A stretch of DNA of 64,000 nt from Maritimibacter sp. DP1N21-5 (GTDB taxonomy: Bacteria > Pseudomonadota > Alphaproteobacteria > Rhodobacterales > Rhodobacteraceae): NCBI RefSeq assembly GCF_019218295.1, contig NZ_JAHUZF010000006.1, forward strand, positions 62,001 to 126,000. The letters run 5' to 3'. Below the pieces are notes generated by a model. The model ran no database searches, was not told where the DNA came from, and saw only the letters and a list, made by a program, of their open reading frames with translations. Shown piece by piece: positions 38,263 to 47,278 of this stretch (position 1 is the stretch's first letter; every line of letters begins with the position of its first letter). The position numbers were made by a program, and so were the translations under genes.

Positions 38263-38300
38263 TTTGCAAACCTAGTGTCGCCGCACTGCAAATCTGCAAA
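38263..38300. promoter_or_regulatory. Candidate autoregulatory PccR/ScfR operator
   Basis: TTTGCAAA at 38263-38270 is followed by ACTGCAAATCTGCAAA at 38285-38300, two tandem TGCAAA half-sites 8 bp apart. The last half-site ends 11 bp before the ATG at 38312. The arrangement mirrors the pccB operator (full site then two half-sites, about 22-25 bp away). Confidence 0.7.
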
Positions 38301-38311
38301 GACGGATCGCC

Positions 38312-39712
38312 ATGGCCGCCCCAAAACTCTATGCCGGAGCAAAGCTGCGCGAGGTGCGCACCCGCGTCGGCCTCACGCAAAAGGATTTCGCCGCCAAGCT
38401 CGGCGTCTCCCTGCCCTATCTGAACCAGATGGAGAACAACAACCGGCCCGTCAGCACGACGGTCGTGCTGTCGCTGGCGCAGGAATTCGGCCTCGACGTG
38501 ACCGAGCTGAGCTCGGGCGACGGGGAACGGATCGTCTCGGACATGCGCGAGGCGCTGTCCGACCCCGTCTTTTCCAGCGACATGCCCCCCATGGCAGACC
38601 TGCGGCTCGCCGCCTCCAATGCGCCAGCGCTCGCCCACGCCTTTCTCGAACTGCACCGCGCCTACCGCCAAACCCACGAACGGCTCGCATCCCTCGACGA
38701 AGCATTGGGTCGCGAAGACGCCCGCGCACGCCCCAGCCCTTGGGAGGAAGTGCGCGATTTCTTCCACTACTGCGACAACTACATCGACGCCGTGGACCGC
38801 GCCGCCGAACACTTCGCCGGTACCGAAGGTCACCACCGCAACATCCGTGTCGCTGCTGTCTCTTCCCTCGCCCATGGCGGCGTGGAGGTCAGTTTCGAAG
38901 ACACCGACACCCTGCGGCGCTACGACCACGACGCCAGAAAACTCATCCTGTCCCACCGTGCCAGCCAGGAAAGCCAGACCTTCCAACTGCTGCTGCAAGT
39001 GGCGCTGCTGCGGCAGGACAAGCTGCTCGAAGCGACCCTCGATTTCGCCCGCTTCCAGACGGAAGAGGCACGGGCCATCGCCAAAATCGGGCTTGCCAAT
39101 TACTTCGCAGGCGCTGCGCTCATGCCCTACGGCCAGTTCCTGCACGCCGCGCAAGAAACACGGCACGACCTCGAACAACTCGCCACGCGCTTCGGCGCCT
39201 CCATCGAACAGGTCTGCCACCGGCTCTCGACGCTGCAGCGCCCAGGGGCCAAGGGCGTCCCGTTCTTCTTCGTCCGCGTCGACCAGGCGGGCACGATCAC
39301 CAAACGCCACTCCGCCACCAGACTGCAATTCGCACGTTTCGGCGGGGCCTGCCCGCTCTGGAACGTGCACCGTGCGTTCGAACAGCCTGGCCAGTTCCTG
39401 CGTCAGCTTGCCGAAACGCCCGATGGCGTGCGCTATGTCAGCCTCGCCCGCGACGTCACCAAATCCGGCGGGCGCTTCGGTGCACCAGTCCGGCGCTACG
39501 CCATCGCACTCGGATGCGAGGTGACCCATGCAGGCCAGCTTGTCTATGCCGACGGGCTCGACATCACGCGGGCCGAGGCGTTCGAACCTATCGGGATCTC
39601 CTGCCGGATCTGCGAACGCAAGATGTGTCACCAGCGCTCCGTCCCGCCGCTGGAACGCAAGCTATCGGTCGATCCGGACACGCGCGATGTGCTGCCCTAT
39701 GCGGTGAACTAG
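38312..39712 (+). CDS. pccR: Short-chain fatty acyl-CoA regulator (ScfR family), PccR-like
   Basis: The 466-residue regulator has an N-terminal XRE helix-turn-helix (about residues 8-62, with LTQKDFAAKLGVSLPYLNQM), a middle IrrE/ImmA-like region and a C-terminal DUF2083-type domain ending in a Cys-rich CRICERKMCHQRSVPPLERK. This is the ScfR family, which includes RamB and PccR. PccR controls propionyl-CoA carboxylase in R. sphaeroides. The position near pccB and the TGCAAA sites before both genes support PccR over other ScfR members. A bidirectional terminator follows its stop. Confidence 0.88.
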   Translation: MAAPKLYAGAKLREVRTRVGLTQKDFAAKLGVSLPYLNQMENNNRPVSTTVVLSLAQEFGLDVTELSSGDGERIVSDMREALSDPVFSSDMPPMADLRLAASNAPALAHAFLELHRAYRQTHERLASLDEALGREDARARPSPWEEVRDFFHYCDNYIDAVDRAAEHFAGTEGHHRNIRVAAVSSLAHGGVEVSFEDTDTLRRYDHDARKLILSHRASQESQTFQLLLQVALLRQDKLLEATLDFARFQTEEARAIAKIGLANYFAGAALMPYGQFLHAAQETRHDLEQLATRFGASIEQVCHRLSTLQRPGAKGVPFFFVRVDQAGTITKRHSATRLQFARFGGACPLWNVHRAFEQPGQFLRQLAETPDGVRYVSLARDVTKSGGRFGAPVRRYAIALGCEVTHAGQLVYADGLDITRAEAFEPIGISCRICERKMCHQRSVPPLERKLSVDPDTRDVLPYAVN

Positions 39713-39730
39713 GCGGATCAGGATCCGCCT
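39711..39730. terminator. Bidirectional hairpin between pccR and the nuclease gene
   Basis: AGGCGGATC and GATCCGCCT form a palindrome across the pccR stop region, 39711-39730, with only a short T-run on the plus strand (TTA). It may end both convergent genes. Confidence 0.5.
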
Positions 39731-39742
39731 TACGACTGCACC

Positions 39743-40393
39743 TCAACGCCGCGCAGGCCGCCACCCAGCCCGCAGCGCCTCCCCCTCGGAACAAAACCAC
39801 CGCTCGCCCCGCGCCTCGTTGATACCGGTGCGATCATAGAACTCCTGCCCCGGCACATGAAAGATCTGCCCGCTGCCAGAAATATTGCCCTTGATCCGAC
39901 AGGCCGGGTCGGGTGGCAAACGCCCCTGCCCCCGCGCCTCACGAAACGCGGCTGGGGACTGCACACGGTAACCATGCAACCCGCGCCCCGCGACATAGGC
40001 CGCCTTTTCATCCAGATCGTAGTCCATCCCGTAGCGCCGATAGGCAAAGGCCCATCCGGCGCTTACGATCTCCGCCCCCATGTCGGCACCGTCCACCCGG
40101 CACTTCGCAACCGTCCGGCCATACCGGTCCGTATCCAGCGTCTCACACCGGGCCGTTTGCCCGCCGAACCGCGCCTCGACCTGCACGGTCGCCCAAGTCC
40201 CGCAGGCAAAAGGCTGGCCTGCCGCTGTCTCACACGTCTGATCCACTTCAGGCGCATCAATGGCGTGCAACCGCACCCGGACGTCGCCCACATCCACCGT
40301 GTCGGCATCAGTCACACGCAAGACACCGCTGAAATCCGCGAACCCAAACGAGGGCAAGAGGGATAGAACAAGCACCGAACAAAGTCTTAACAT
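39743..40393 (-). CDS. Secreted thermonuclease-family (SNase-like) protein
   Basis: The 216-residue protein has a signal peptide (LRLCSVLVLSLLPSFGFA). The SNase fold shows VTDADTVDVGDVRVRLHAID with the first catalytic Arg, APEVDQTC with the catalytic Glu in APE, and CETLDTDRYGRTVAKCRVDG with the second Arg. It ends with a Trp/Gly-rich C-terminal extension (NEARGERWFCSEGEALRAGW). Ca2+-dependent DNA/RNA cleavage outside the cytoplasm is likely. Single-gene unit between pccR and betA. Confidence 0.85.
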   Translation of the reverse strand: MLRLCSVLVLSLLPSFGFADFSGVLRVTDADTVDVGDVRVRLHAIDAPEVDQTCETAAGQPFACGTWATVQVEARFGGQTARCETLDTDRYGRTVAKCRVDGADMGAEIVSAGWAFAYRRYGMDYDLDEKAAYVAGRGLHGYRVQSPAAFREARGQGRLPPDPACRIKGNISGSGQIFHVPGQEFYDRTGINEARGERWFCSEGEALRAGWRPARR

Positions 40394-40447
40394 TCCGTTA
40401 ATATGACAACGGACCTGACCGAGTTCAAACGGTGCCTGCAGCCATCC

Positions 40448-42097
40448 TTAACGCTGCGCCGTCTCCCACTCCGGATGCACCCAGGGCACGTCATTGCTGC
40501 GCGGCAGGCTACGGCCCAGAATGTGATCCGCCATCTTCTCACCCGTCATGATCGACGGCCCGTTCAGGTTGCCATTGGTGATACGCGGAAAGACCGAACT
40601 GTCCACCACGCGCAAGGCATCGACCCCGATCACACGCCCCTCCGGATCGACAACCGACATCGGATCATCGGCCCGCCCCATCCGGCAGGTCCCGCACGGA
40701 TGATACGCGCTCTCTGCATGTTCGCGGATCACCTCATCCAGCTCATCATCGCTCTGATGCGCATCACCCGGTTGGATCTCATGCTTCACAAACGGCGCAA
40801 ACGCCTCCTGCGCAAAGATCTCGCGCGTGAGCCGGATGCAGGCGCGGAAGTCCTGCCAATCCTGCTCCGTGCTCATGTAGTTGAAGCGGATCACCGGATC
40901 GTCTGCGGGATCCGCCGACCGCAACGTCACAGCACCTCGCGACGGGGACCGCATGGGGCCGACATGCGCTTGAAACCCATGCCCTTCAGCTGGCGCGTAG
41001 CCATCATACCGCACCGCCATGGGCAGGAAGTGATACTGAATGTCCGGATAGGGCACCCCGGCCCTGCTGCGAATGAAAGCCGCGCTCTCGAACTGGTTGG
41101 ACGCGCCCAGACCGGTGCCGGTAAACAGCCACTGCGCCCCGATCATCGCCTTCGAGATCAGGTTCCAGTGCTTGTAGAGCGTGATCGGCTGGCTGGAGGC
41201 ATACTGGATATACATCTCCAGATGGTCCTGCAGGTTCGCGCCCACACCGGGGCGGTCAGCCACCACATCAATCCCATGCTCGGCCAGATGCGCGCCCGAC
41301 CCAATTCCCGACAGCATCAGGATCTTAGGCGAGTTGATGGACGAGGCTGCAAGGATCACCTCCACCCGCGCCTTCACCACCTGTCCCCCGGCCAGAACCA
41401 CGCCCATTGCGCGCCCATCGGTCATCTCGGTCCGCTCGACCAGCCCACGCACCAGATCGCAATTGGGCCGCTTCAGCGCAGGCCTCAGATAGGCATTCGC
41501 CGCCGACCAGCGCCGGCCCTTGTGCACGGTCTGCTCCATGGGGCCAAAGCCTTCCTGCTTCTGCCCGTTATAATCGCCCGTGACCTCATAGCCCGCCTGC
41601 CGCCCCGCATCGACAAACGCCTTGAACAGCGGGTTCCGGCGCGGCCCGCGCGTGACGTGCAAAGGCCCATCGGTGCCGCGCCACGCCGGATCGCCCCCAT
41701 GGCCATTGCCGTCCCAGCTTTCCATCCGCTTGAAGTAAGGCAGCACGTCGGCATAGCCCCAGCCATCCGCGCCACTCTCCGCCCAATGGTCATAGTCCAG
41801 CGCATGGCCCCGCACATAGACCATCCCGTTGATGGACGACGACCCACCCACAACCTTGCCGCGCGGACAGACCAACCGCCGCCCGCCCAGATGCGGCTCA
41901 GGTTCGGACATGTAGCCCCAATCGTAGCGCTTCATGTTCATCGGATAGGACAAGGCCGCAGGCATCTGAATGAACGGCCCCGCATCGGTGCCGCCATGCT
42001 CAATTACCAGCACCGACTTGCCCGCCTCGGCCAGCCTGTAAGCCACGGCGCACCCCGCCGACCCGGCCCCCACAATCACGTAATCCGCTTCCATCAC
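40448..42097 (-). CDS. betA: Choline dehydrogenase
   Basis: The 549-residue GMC oxidoreductase oxidises choline to betaine aldehyde, using FAD. It opens [20 protein letters not shown] (FAD-binding), has [20 protein letters not shown], and the C-terminal active-site region [20 protein letters not shown] and [20 protein letters not shown], whose pattern is diagnostic of BetA. The length is normal. It is last in the bet operon, separated from betB by a 252-bp gap that holds a G-rich hairpin. Confidence 0.95.
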   Translation of the reverse strand: MMEADYVIVGAGSAGCAVAYRLAEAGKSVLVIEHGGTDAGPFIQMPAALSYPMNMKRYDWGYMSEPEPHLGGRRLVCPRGKVVGGSSSINGMVYVRGHALDYDHWAESGADGWGYADVLPYFKRMESWDGNGHGGDPAWRGTDGPLHVTRGPRRNPLFKAFVDAGRQAGYEVTGDYNGQKQEGFGPMEQTVHKGRRWSAANAYLRPALKRPNCDLVRGLVERTEMTDGRAMGVVLAGGQVVKARVEVILAASSINSPKILMLSGIGSGAHLAEHGIDVVADRPGVGANLQDHLEMYIQYASSQPITLYKHWNLISKAMIGAQWLFTGTGLGASNQFESAAFIRSRAGVPYPDIQYHFLPMAVRYDGYAPAEGHGFQAHVGPMRSPSRGAVTLRSADPADDPVIRFNYMSTEQDWQDFRACIRLTREIFAQEAFAPFVKHEIQPGDAHQSDDELDEVIREHAESAYHPCGTCRMGRADDPMSVVDPEGRVIGVDALRVVDSSVFPRITNGNLNGPSIMTGEKMADHILGRSLPRSNDVPWVHPEWETAQR

Positions 42098-42286
42098 TCA
42101 CCTTCCGGTGATTCCGCGAAGGGTCAAGGATGCGCAGCACCGCGCGCAGGCGCGGCTTGTCCTTGAGGCTTCGGGGAATCGCATCTCATCCTTGAAAGGG
42201 TGTCTTGAGGCGCACAAAGCGCCCTCAAGCACCTCTCAGCACACATCCTTCACATATCTCAAACAGCGCAGCATCTGCCCCCTGCC

Positions 42287-42339
42287 CGCCCTTTTTCGGA
42301 GTGCGGGGTGGGTGGGCGGGCGCGCTCCAAAAAAGGGCG
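42287..42339. repeat. 15-bp inverted repeat with a G-quadruplex sequence in its loop
   Basis: CGCCCTTTTTCGGAG (42287-42301) pairs with CTCCAAAAAAGGGCG (42325-42339) with one mismatch. The plus-strand loop contains GGGGTGGGTGGGCGGG (42305-42320), four G-tracts with single-base loops. It lies 11 bp beyond the betB stop, between betB and betA. The bet transcript is read from the minus strand and carries the C-rich version; no T-run follows, so it is not a plain terminator. Confidence 0.85.
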
Positions 42340-42349
42340 TCCCGACCCA

Positions 42350-43801
42350 TCAAAACGGAGCCTCCAGATCGCCCATGCGCACATAAACCGACTTCACCTG
42401 GCTATAATGTTCGATCGCCGCCTTCGAATTCTCGCGCCCCACGCCCGAGGCCTTGACCCCACCAAAGGGCGCTTCAACCGGCGCATCGTTGTAGCTGTTG
42501 ATGAAACAGGTCCCCGCCTCGAACCCGGCGGCCACCCTATGCGCTCGGGTCAGATCGCTTGTGAACACACCTGCGGCCAAGCCAAATTCCGTGTCATTGG
42601 CGCGGGCCATAACGTCGGCCTCGTCTTCGAAATCCAGCACCGCCATCACCGGGCCAAAAATCTCTTCCCGCGCGATGGTCATGTCGTCCGTCACGTCGGC
42701 AAAAACGGTCGGCTCCAGAAAGAACCCGTCCCGCTCCAGCCGCTCGCCCCCGGTCACAAGCCGTGCGCCTTCGTCCTGTCCCTTGGCAATGTAGCCCTGC
42801 ACGATCTCCATCTGCCGTTCGCTGACCATCGGGCCAAAGCTCGTCTCGGGATCCTGCGGATCACCAATCACAGCAGCGCCCAGCCGCTCGGTCAAACGCG
42901 CCAGAAACGCCTCCTTGATCCCCGACTGCACAAAGACGCGGGTCCCATTGGAACAGACCTGCCCTGAGGAATAGAAGTTGCCCAGGATCGCCCCCGACAC
43001 CGCATTCTCAAGATCCGCATCGTCAAAGATGATCAGGGGCGACTTGCCCCCCAACTCCATCGTCACATGCTTCATCTCAGCCGCGGCGGCAGCATAAACC
43101 TTGCGGCCCGTCGGCACCGAACCTGTCAACGACACCTTGTCGACACGCGGGTCCGACACCAGCGCCGCGCCGACATCGCCCAGCCCCTGCACCACGTTAT
43201 AGACACCCGCAGGCGCCCCCGCCTCGTGCAGGATCTCAGCCACTTTTAATGCACAAAGCGGCGTCGTCTCGGACGGCTTGAACACCATCGTGTTGCCGCA
43301 GGCGAGCGCAGGCGCGCTCTTCCAGCAGGCAATCTGGGTCGGGTAGTTCCACGCCCCGATCCCGACGCACACACCCAAAGGCTCACGACGGGTGTAAACC
43401 CAATCCTCACCCAGCGGGATGTGCTCGCCCGTCAAGGTCGCGGCCATACCGCCAAAATACTCCAGCGCATCCGCCCCGCTGGTGGCGTCGACCACGCTTG
43501 TCTCCTGATAGGGCTTGCCGGTGTCATAGGTCTCCAGCACCGACAGATCGTGGTTCCGCTCGCGCAGGATGTCGGCAGCACGGCGCAGGATGCGGCCCCG
43601 CTCCGTACCGGTCATCGCCGCCCACTCCGCCTGCGCTGCCCGCGCGGATGTCAGGGCGTGATCTATCACCGCAGGCGTCGCGGAATACACGCGGCCAATG
43701 ACCTCTCCGGTCGCCGGATAGATCACGTCGATGGGCGTGCCCGCCGTATCTTCCACATAAGCGCCACCAATATAGTGGCTTGCTGTCGGTTGGGTCTGCA
43801 T
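42350..43801 (-). CDS. betB: Betaine aldehyde dehydrogenase
   Basis: The 483-residue enzyme oxidises betaine aldehyde to glycine betaine with NAD(P)+. It shows [57 protein letters not shown] with the general-base Glu, and [14 protein letters not shown] with the catalytic Cys. QSLHTNS-type motifs of other ALDHs are not relevant. The length is that of BetB. Between the BCCT gene and betA in the bet operon. Confidence 0.95.
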   Translation of the reverse strand: MQTQPTASHYIGGAYVEDTAGTPIDVIYPATGEVIGRVYSATPAVIDHALTSARAAQAEWAAMTGTERGRILRRAADILRERNHDLSVLETYDTGKPYQETSVVDATSGADALEYFGGMAATLTGEHIPLGEDWVYTRREPLGVCVGIGAWNYPTQIACWKSAPALACGNTMVFKPSETTPLCALKVAEILHEAGAPAGVYNVVQGLGDVGAALVSDPRVDKVSLTGSVPTGRKVYAAAAAEMKHVTMELGGKSPLIIFDDADLENAVSGAILGNFYSSGQVCSNGTRVFVQSGIKEAFLARLTERLGAAVIGDPQDPETSFGPMVSERQMEIVQGYIAKGQDEGARLVTGGERLERDGFFLEPTVFADVTDDMTIAREEIFGPVMAVLDFEDEADVMARANDTEFGLAAGVFTSDLTRAHRVAAGFEAGTCFINSYNDAPVEAPFGGVKASGVGRENSKAAIEHYSQVKSVYVRMGDLEAPF

Positions 43802-43858
43802 TCAAATCCTCTTGGTGTTGTACGGGGCGGCGGATGAAACCCGTCGCCCACGCGATGT

Positions 43859-45040
43859 CTATTCTGCGGGGGCCGCGTGCACGCTGCGCAAATCACCCAG
43901 CGTATCGCGGCGGGTCAGCACCCAGGCCAGGCACGCCACATACATCCCGATGACGGCGGTCCCGACCCACTGGATCTGCAACCACTGGCTCTGGAACAGC
44001 AGGGTCAGCACGAACAGCAGTGCGGCGTTGCCCAGCACGTATTGCACCTTGCCGTAGCAGTCGGCGGTCACGTTCAGGTTGTCGGTGTAAAGCCGGATCA
44101 GCGAGTCAAACGAGTTGATGACGAACAGGATGCCCACAACGGTCATCGACCAGTTGACCAGCCCGGTCATATCGATGCTGTTCAGGTGATACCAATAGGC
44201 CACCGTGAACCAGATGCCCAAGGGGATCGACGGAAAGATCAGGAGTGCGGCCAGCAATTGCCATGTCGCCAGCCCGCCCACGAAACGGGACGTGAACTGA
44301 CCGATCATGATCGACCAGGCGAACCACCAGAACAGGTAGAACTCGTGATAATCCGTTAGCGGAATGACGAATTTGTGGATGTTGGCGAAGTAGCCGCCGA
44401 TGTTGCTGCCGGTGGACAGGAACTCGCCAAAGCCCATGCGCGCATTGGCCCACATGCCGATGATCAGGGCAAAGAACACGAGGGTCGACGCGACTGACAG
44501 GATCTTGACGTACTTGATGTCGGTGGACGAATAGCTCGCCGCCAGGATCACCAGAAAACAAATGACATAAAACGCCGGGATCACCGTTTCGCCATCACCC
44601 ACTTCGGGGATGTAATAGGGCATGTAGATCAGGAACAGCGCGCCGGTGAATGCGCAGGTGGTGATGATCACCATGTTGTTGATCAGCTTCACGATGCCGT
44701 TCTCAAAGAATTTCACGCGCGGCTCGATGGCGCAGAAATAGAACGCTGTCAGGAAGTAGAACGCCCAGATCAGAAAGCCCCAGAAGCCAAACTCCAGCGC
44801 CAGCGGGTTGGTAAAGGCATAGGCCGGTTCAGCCGCCGTATCAGCATAGAGCGGAAAGTCAAAGGCGATCGGGAACATGATCAATCCGACATCCAGACCG
44901 GACGTGAACAGGATCGCGATAAAGACAAACAGGCTGACCGGTTGCGGCCCGGTCAGGCGCACGCTCCAGTATTTGATGGTGACGAAGCCGACCAGCACAA
45001 AGGCCAGCAGCACACCGAATGAAAGAATCGTCGTAAGCAT
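43859..45040 (-). CDS. BCCT-like choline/betaine transporter
   Basis: The 393-residue protein has about ten membrane segments. FYLFWWFAWSIMIGQFTSRF resembles the core BCCT motif (WWxxWSxxIGxFxxR) in transporters of quaternary amines. It is shorter than typical BCCT members (500 or more residues) and divergent, so it may be a distinct subgroup. In the bet operon, import of choline or choline-O-sulfate is the simplest role. No C-terminal osmosensory tail is visible. Confidence 0.75.
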   Translation of the reverse strand: MLTTILSFGVLLAFVLVGFVTIKYWSVRLTGPQPVSLFVFIAILFTSGLDVGLIMFPIAFDFPLYADTAAEPAYAFTNPLALEFGFWGFLIWAFYFLTAFYFCAIEPRVKFFENGIVKLINNMVIITTCAFTGALFLIYMPYYIPEVGDGETVIPAFYVICFLVILAASYSSTDIKYVKILSVASTLVFFALIIGMWANARMGFGEFLSTGSNIGGYFANIHKFVIPLTDYHEFYLFWWFAWSIMIGQFTSRFVGGLATWQLLAALLIFPSIPLGIWFTVAYWYHLNSIDMTGLVNWSMTVVGILFVINSFDSLIRLYTDNLNVTADCYGKVQYVLGNAALLFVLTLLFQSQWLQIQWVGTAVIGMYVACLAWVLTRRDTLGDLRSVHAAPAE

Positions 45041-45128
45041 ATAAAAGGTCCCTCCATGTTGACCCGTTGGCTGTGGCGCTTCCTAAGAACCCATCGTCTG
45101 CCCACGCCAAGGGTCTTCATGCGATGGT

Positions 45129-46637
45129 TTATTCTTCGCGGGGAAACCGCTGATTTTCCTCTAGAACATTCAAATCCATGTGATTGCGCATGTAGCGCTC
45201 CGATGCCTTCTGCAGCGGCTGGTAGTCCCAGGGGTAGTACCCACCTTGCCGCAAAGCCTCGTACACCACCCAGCGCCGCGCCTGAGATGCGCGCACGTCG
45301 GCGTCAAAACGCTCAAGATCCCAACGCGCCGCCGCTTTCGCTTGCAGTTGCATAAGCGTGCCCTGATGCGCAGGCACATCCGCAAGGTTCGTCAGCTCAT
45401 GCGGGTCGGCCTCAAGATCGAAAAGCTGATCGGGATCCAGCGCACAGCGGTTGTACTTCCACTTGCCATAGCGCAGCGACACCATGGGCGCGTAAGACGC
45501 CTCGGCCGCATATTCCATCGCCACTGGCTCCGTGCGCTCGACGCCTTGCCCCTGCGGCACCAGCGACTGACCGGTGGTCCACGGCATCACCTCGGACATG
45601 TCCACACCCGCCAGATCACAGAGCGTCGGGCACACATCGATATTGCTCACGGGGTCAGTTACCAGACCCGGCTCCATCGACGGGGCCGCAATCATCAACG
45701 GCACTCGCGACGCCCCCTCATAGAAGGACATCTTGAACCACAGCCCCCGCGCGCCCAGCATGTCGCCATGGTCGGACACGAAGAGGATAACCGCCTCCTG
45801 CCGGGTGCCTTCCAGCGCCTCCAGCACCTCCCCGATCTTGTCATCGAGATAGGAGATATTGGCGAAATACGCCCGCCGCGACCGGCGGATATCCTCATCC
45901 GATATGGTGAAGTTGTCGCGGTCGTTGGCGTCCAGAATACGCTGCGAATGCGGGTCCTGATCCTCATAGGGGATCGGCCCCACCTCCGGCATCAGGTGGT
46001 CGCAATCCTCGTAGAGATCCCAATACTTCTTCCGCGCCACATATGGATCATGCGGATGCGTGAAGCTGACGGTCAGGCACCAGGGCCGCGGATCATGCCC
46101 GCGCCCCAGATCATAGATTTTGCGCGTCGCGTGATAGGCGACCTCGTCATCGAACTCGAGCTGGTTGGTGATCTCCGCCACACCCGCGCCAGTGACGGAC
46201 CCCATATTGTGATACCACCAGTCAATCCGCTCGCCAGGCTTGCGGTAATCCGGCGTCCACCCGAAATCCGGCGGGTAAACGTCGGTGGTCAACCGCTCCT
46301 CAAAGCCATGCAACTGATCGGGGCCTACAAAGTGCATCTTGCCTGACAGACAGGTCTGATAGCCCGCCCGGCGCAGGTGATGTGCATAGGTAGGGATCGA
46401 CGACGGAAACTCGGCCGCATTGTCATAGACACCCGTGGCACTGGGCAACTGCCCCGACATAAAGCCCGCCCGCCCCGGCGCGCACAGGGGCGAGGCAGTG
46501 TAAGCGTTGCGAAACCGGGTCGACCGCGCCGCCAGCTTTTTCAGATTCGGTGCGTGCAGCCACTCAGCAGGACCATCGGGAAACAGCGTCCCGTTCAACT
46601 GATCCACCATGAAAATCAGGATGTTGGGCCGCGTCAT
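45129..46637 (-). CDS. betC: Choline sulfatase
   Basis: The 502-residue sulfatase releases choline from choline-O-sulfate. TASPLCAPGRAGFMSGQLPS holds the C-x-P-x-R motif; Cys52 is expected to become formylglycine. PNILIFMVDQLNGTLFPDG at the start has metal-binding Asp, and LFVSDHGDMLGARGLWFKMS supplies the Asp-His of the metal site. The C-terminal YEALRQGGYYPWDYQPLQKA is typical of BetC. The ATG overlaps the betI stop (ATGA). Confidence 0.94.
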   Translation of the reverse strand: MTRPNILIFMVDQLNGTLFPDGPAEWLHAPNLKKLAARSTRFRNAYTASPLCAPGRAGFMSGQLPSATGVYDNAAEFPSSIPTYAHHLRRAGYQTCLSGKMHFVGPDQLHGFEERLTTDVYPPDFGWTPDYRKPGERIDWWYHNMGSVTGAGVAEITNQLEFDDEVAYHATRKIYDLGRGHDPRPWCLTVSFTHPHDPYVARKKYWDLYEDCDHLMPEVGPIPYEDQDPHSQRILDANDRDNFTISDEDIRRSRRAYFANISYLDDKIGEVLEALEGTRQEAVILFVSDHGDMLGARGLWFKMSFYEGASRVPLMIAAPSMEPGLVTDPVSNIDVCPTLCDLAGVDMSEVMPWTTGQSLVPQGQGVERTEPVAMEYAAEASYAPMVSLRYGKWKYNRCALDPDQLFDLEADPHELTNLADVPAHQGTLMQLQAKAAARWDLERFDADVRASQARRWVVYEALRQGGYYPWDYQPLQKASERYMRNHMDLNVLEENQRFPREE

Positions 46638-47209
46638 TGATAGGCCCCCGTCAAGGTATCCAGCGCACGCAGCGCGGTCGCTTGTGCCACATCGCGCGAT
46701 GCATCCTTGGAGAGAGCTGCTCGCAGATAAAGTCCGTCGATCAGCGCCCCCAGCATTTCGGCATCCCCACGCGGATCACTGCTGATCCCGCGCAGCGCAT
46801 GGGTCAGGTTCGACCGCAATCGGCGCTGGTACAGCTCAAGCAAACGGTGCGTTTCGGGATGGGTCGTCGCCTGCGCGTAAAGCGTCATCCACGCGCCAAC
46901 GGTCGCAGGCGCAAAGCTCGAGGGTGCAAAACTGGCCGCGATCAATGCCTCGGCCCGCTTCCGCGGCGTCCGCGCGCCGCGCAGCCCGACGACAACCTCC
47001 TTGCGAAAATCAAGCAGGATCTGCCCCATCGCCGCCAGGAAAATCTGATGCTTGCCGCCGAAATAGTGATGCGCCAGCGCGGTCGACATGCCCGCCCGCT
47101 TGGCGATCTGGCCCACGGTCACATCAAGCGATCCGGCCTCGCCAATCTCGGCAATCGTCGCCTCGACCAATGCCGCCCGACGGATCGGTTCCATCCCCAG
47201 TTTCGGCAC
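46634..47209 (-). CDS. betI: TetR-family repressor BetI
   Basis: The 191-residue repressor controls the bet operon and responds to choline. It opens VPKLGMEPIRRAALVEATIA, the usual BetI start, and its helix-turn-helix is TVGQIAKRAGMSTALAHHYF. I chose the GTG at 47209 because AAAGGGG is 6 nt upstream; the ATG at 47215 would lie directly against that SD. First gene of the operon; the palindrome at 47255-47268 is its likely operator. Confidence 0.92.
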   Translation of the reverse strand: MPKLGMEPIRRAALVEATIAEIGEAGSLDVTVGQIAKRAGMSTALAHHYFGGKHQIFLAAMGQILLDFRKEVVVGLRGARTPRKRAEALIAASFAPSSFAPATVGAWMTLYAQATTHPETHRLLELYQRRLRSNLTHALRGISSDPRGDAEMLGALIDGLYLRAALSKDASRDVAQATALRALDTLTGAYQ

Positions 47210-47254
47210 GCGCATCCCCTTTCGCAAAGATGCGGCGCAAGGTGCCGGTTTTTT

Positions 47255-47268
47255 ATTGACCCGTCAAT
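47255..47268. promoter_or_regulatory. Candidate BetI operator
   Basis: ATTGACCCGTCAAT is a palindrome (ATTGAC/GTCAAT around CC) 46 bp before the betI GTG, in the 69-bp gap between betI and the EamA gene. It resembles BetI boxes, which have TTGA/TCAA arms, and would overlap the bet promoter (TTGATTGACGGGTCAATAAA on the minus strand). Confidence 0.7.
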
Positions 47269-47278
47269 CAATAAAAAA

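Noticed and set aside
40403..42166. 587-codon plus-strand frame opposite betA
   Set aside because: Shadow of betA; composition His/Arg/Pro-rich and no start signal.
47210..47227. TTG/ATG starts upstream of betI
   Set aside because: SD spacing and the BetI N-terminal motif favour GTG at 47209.
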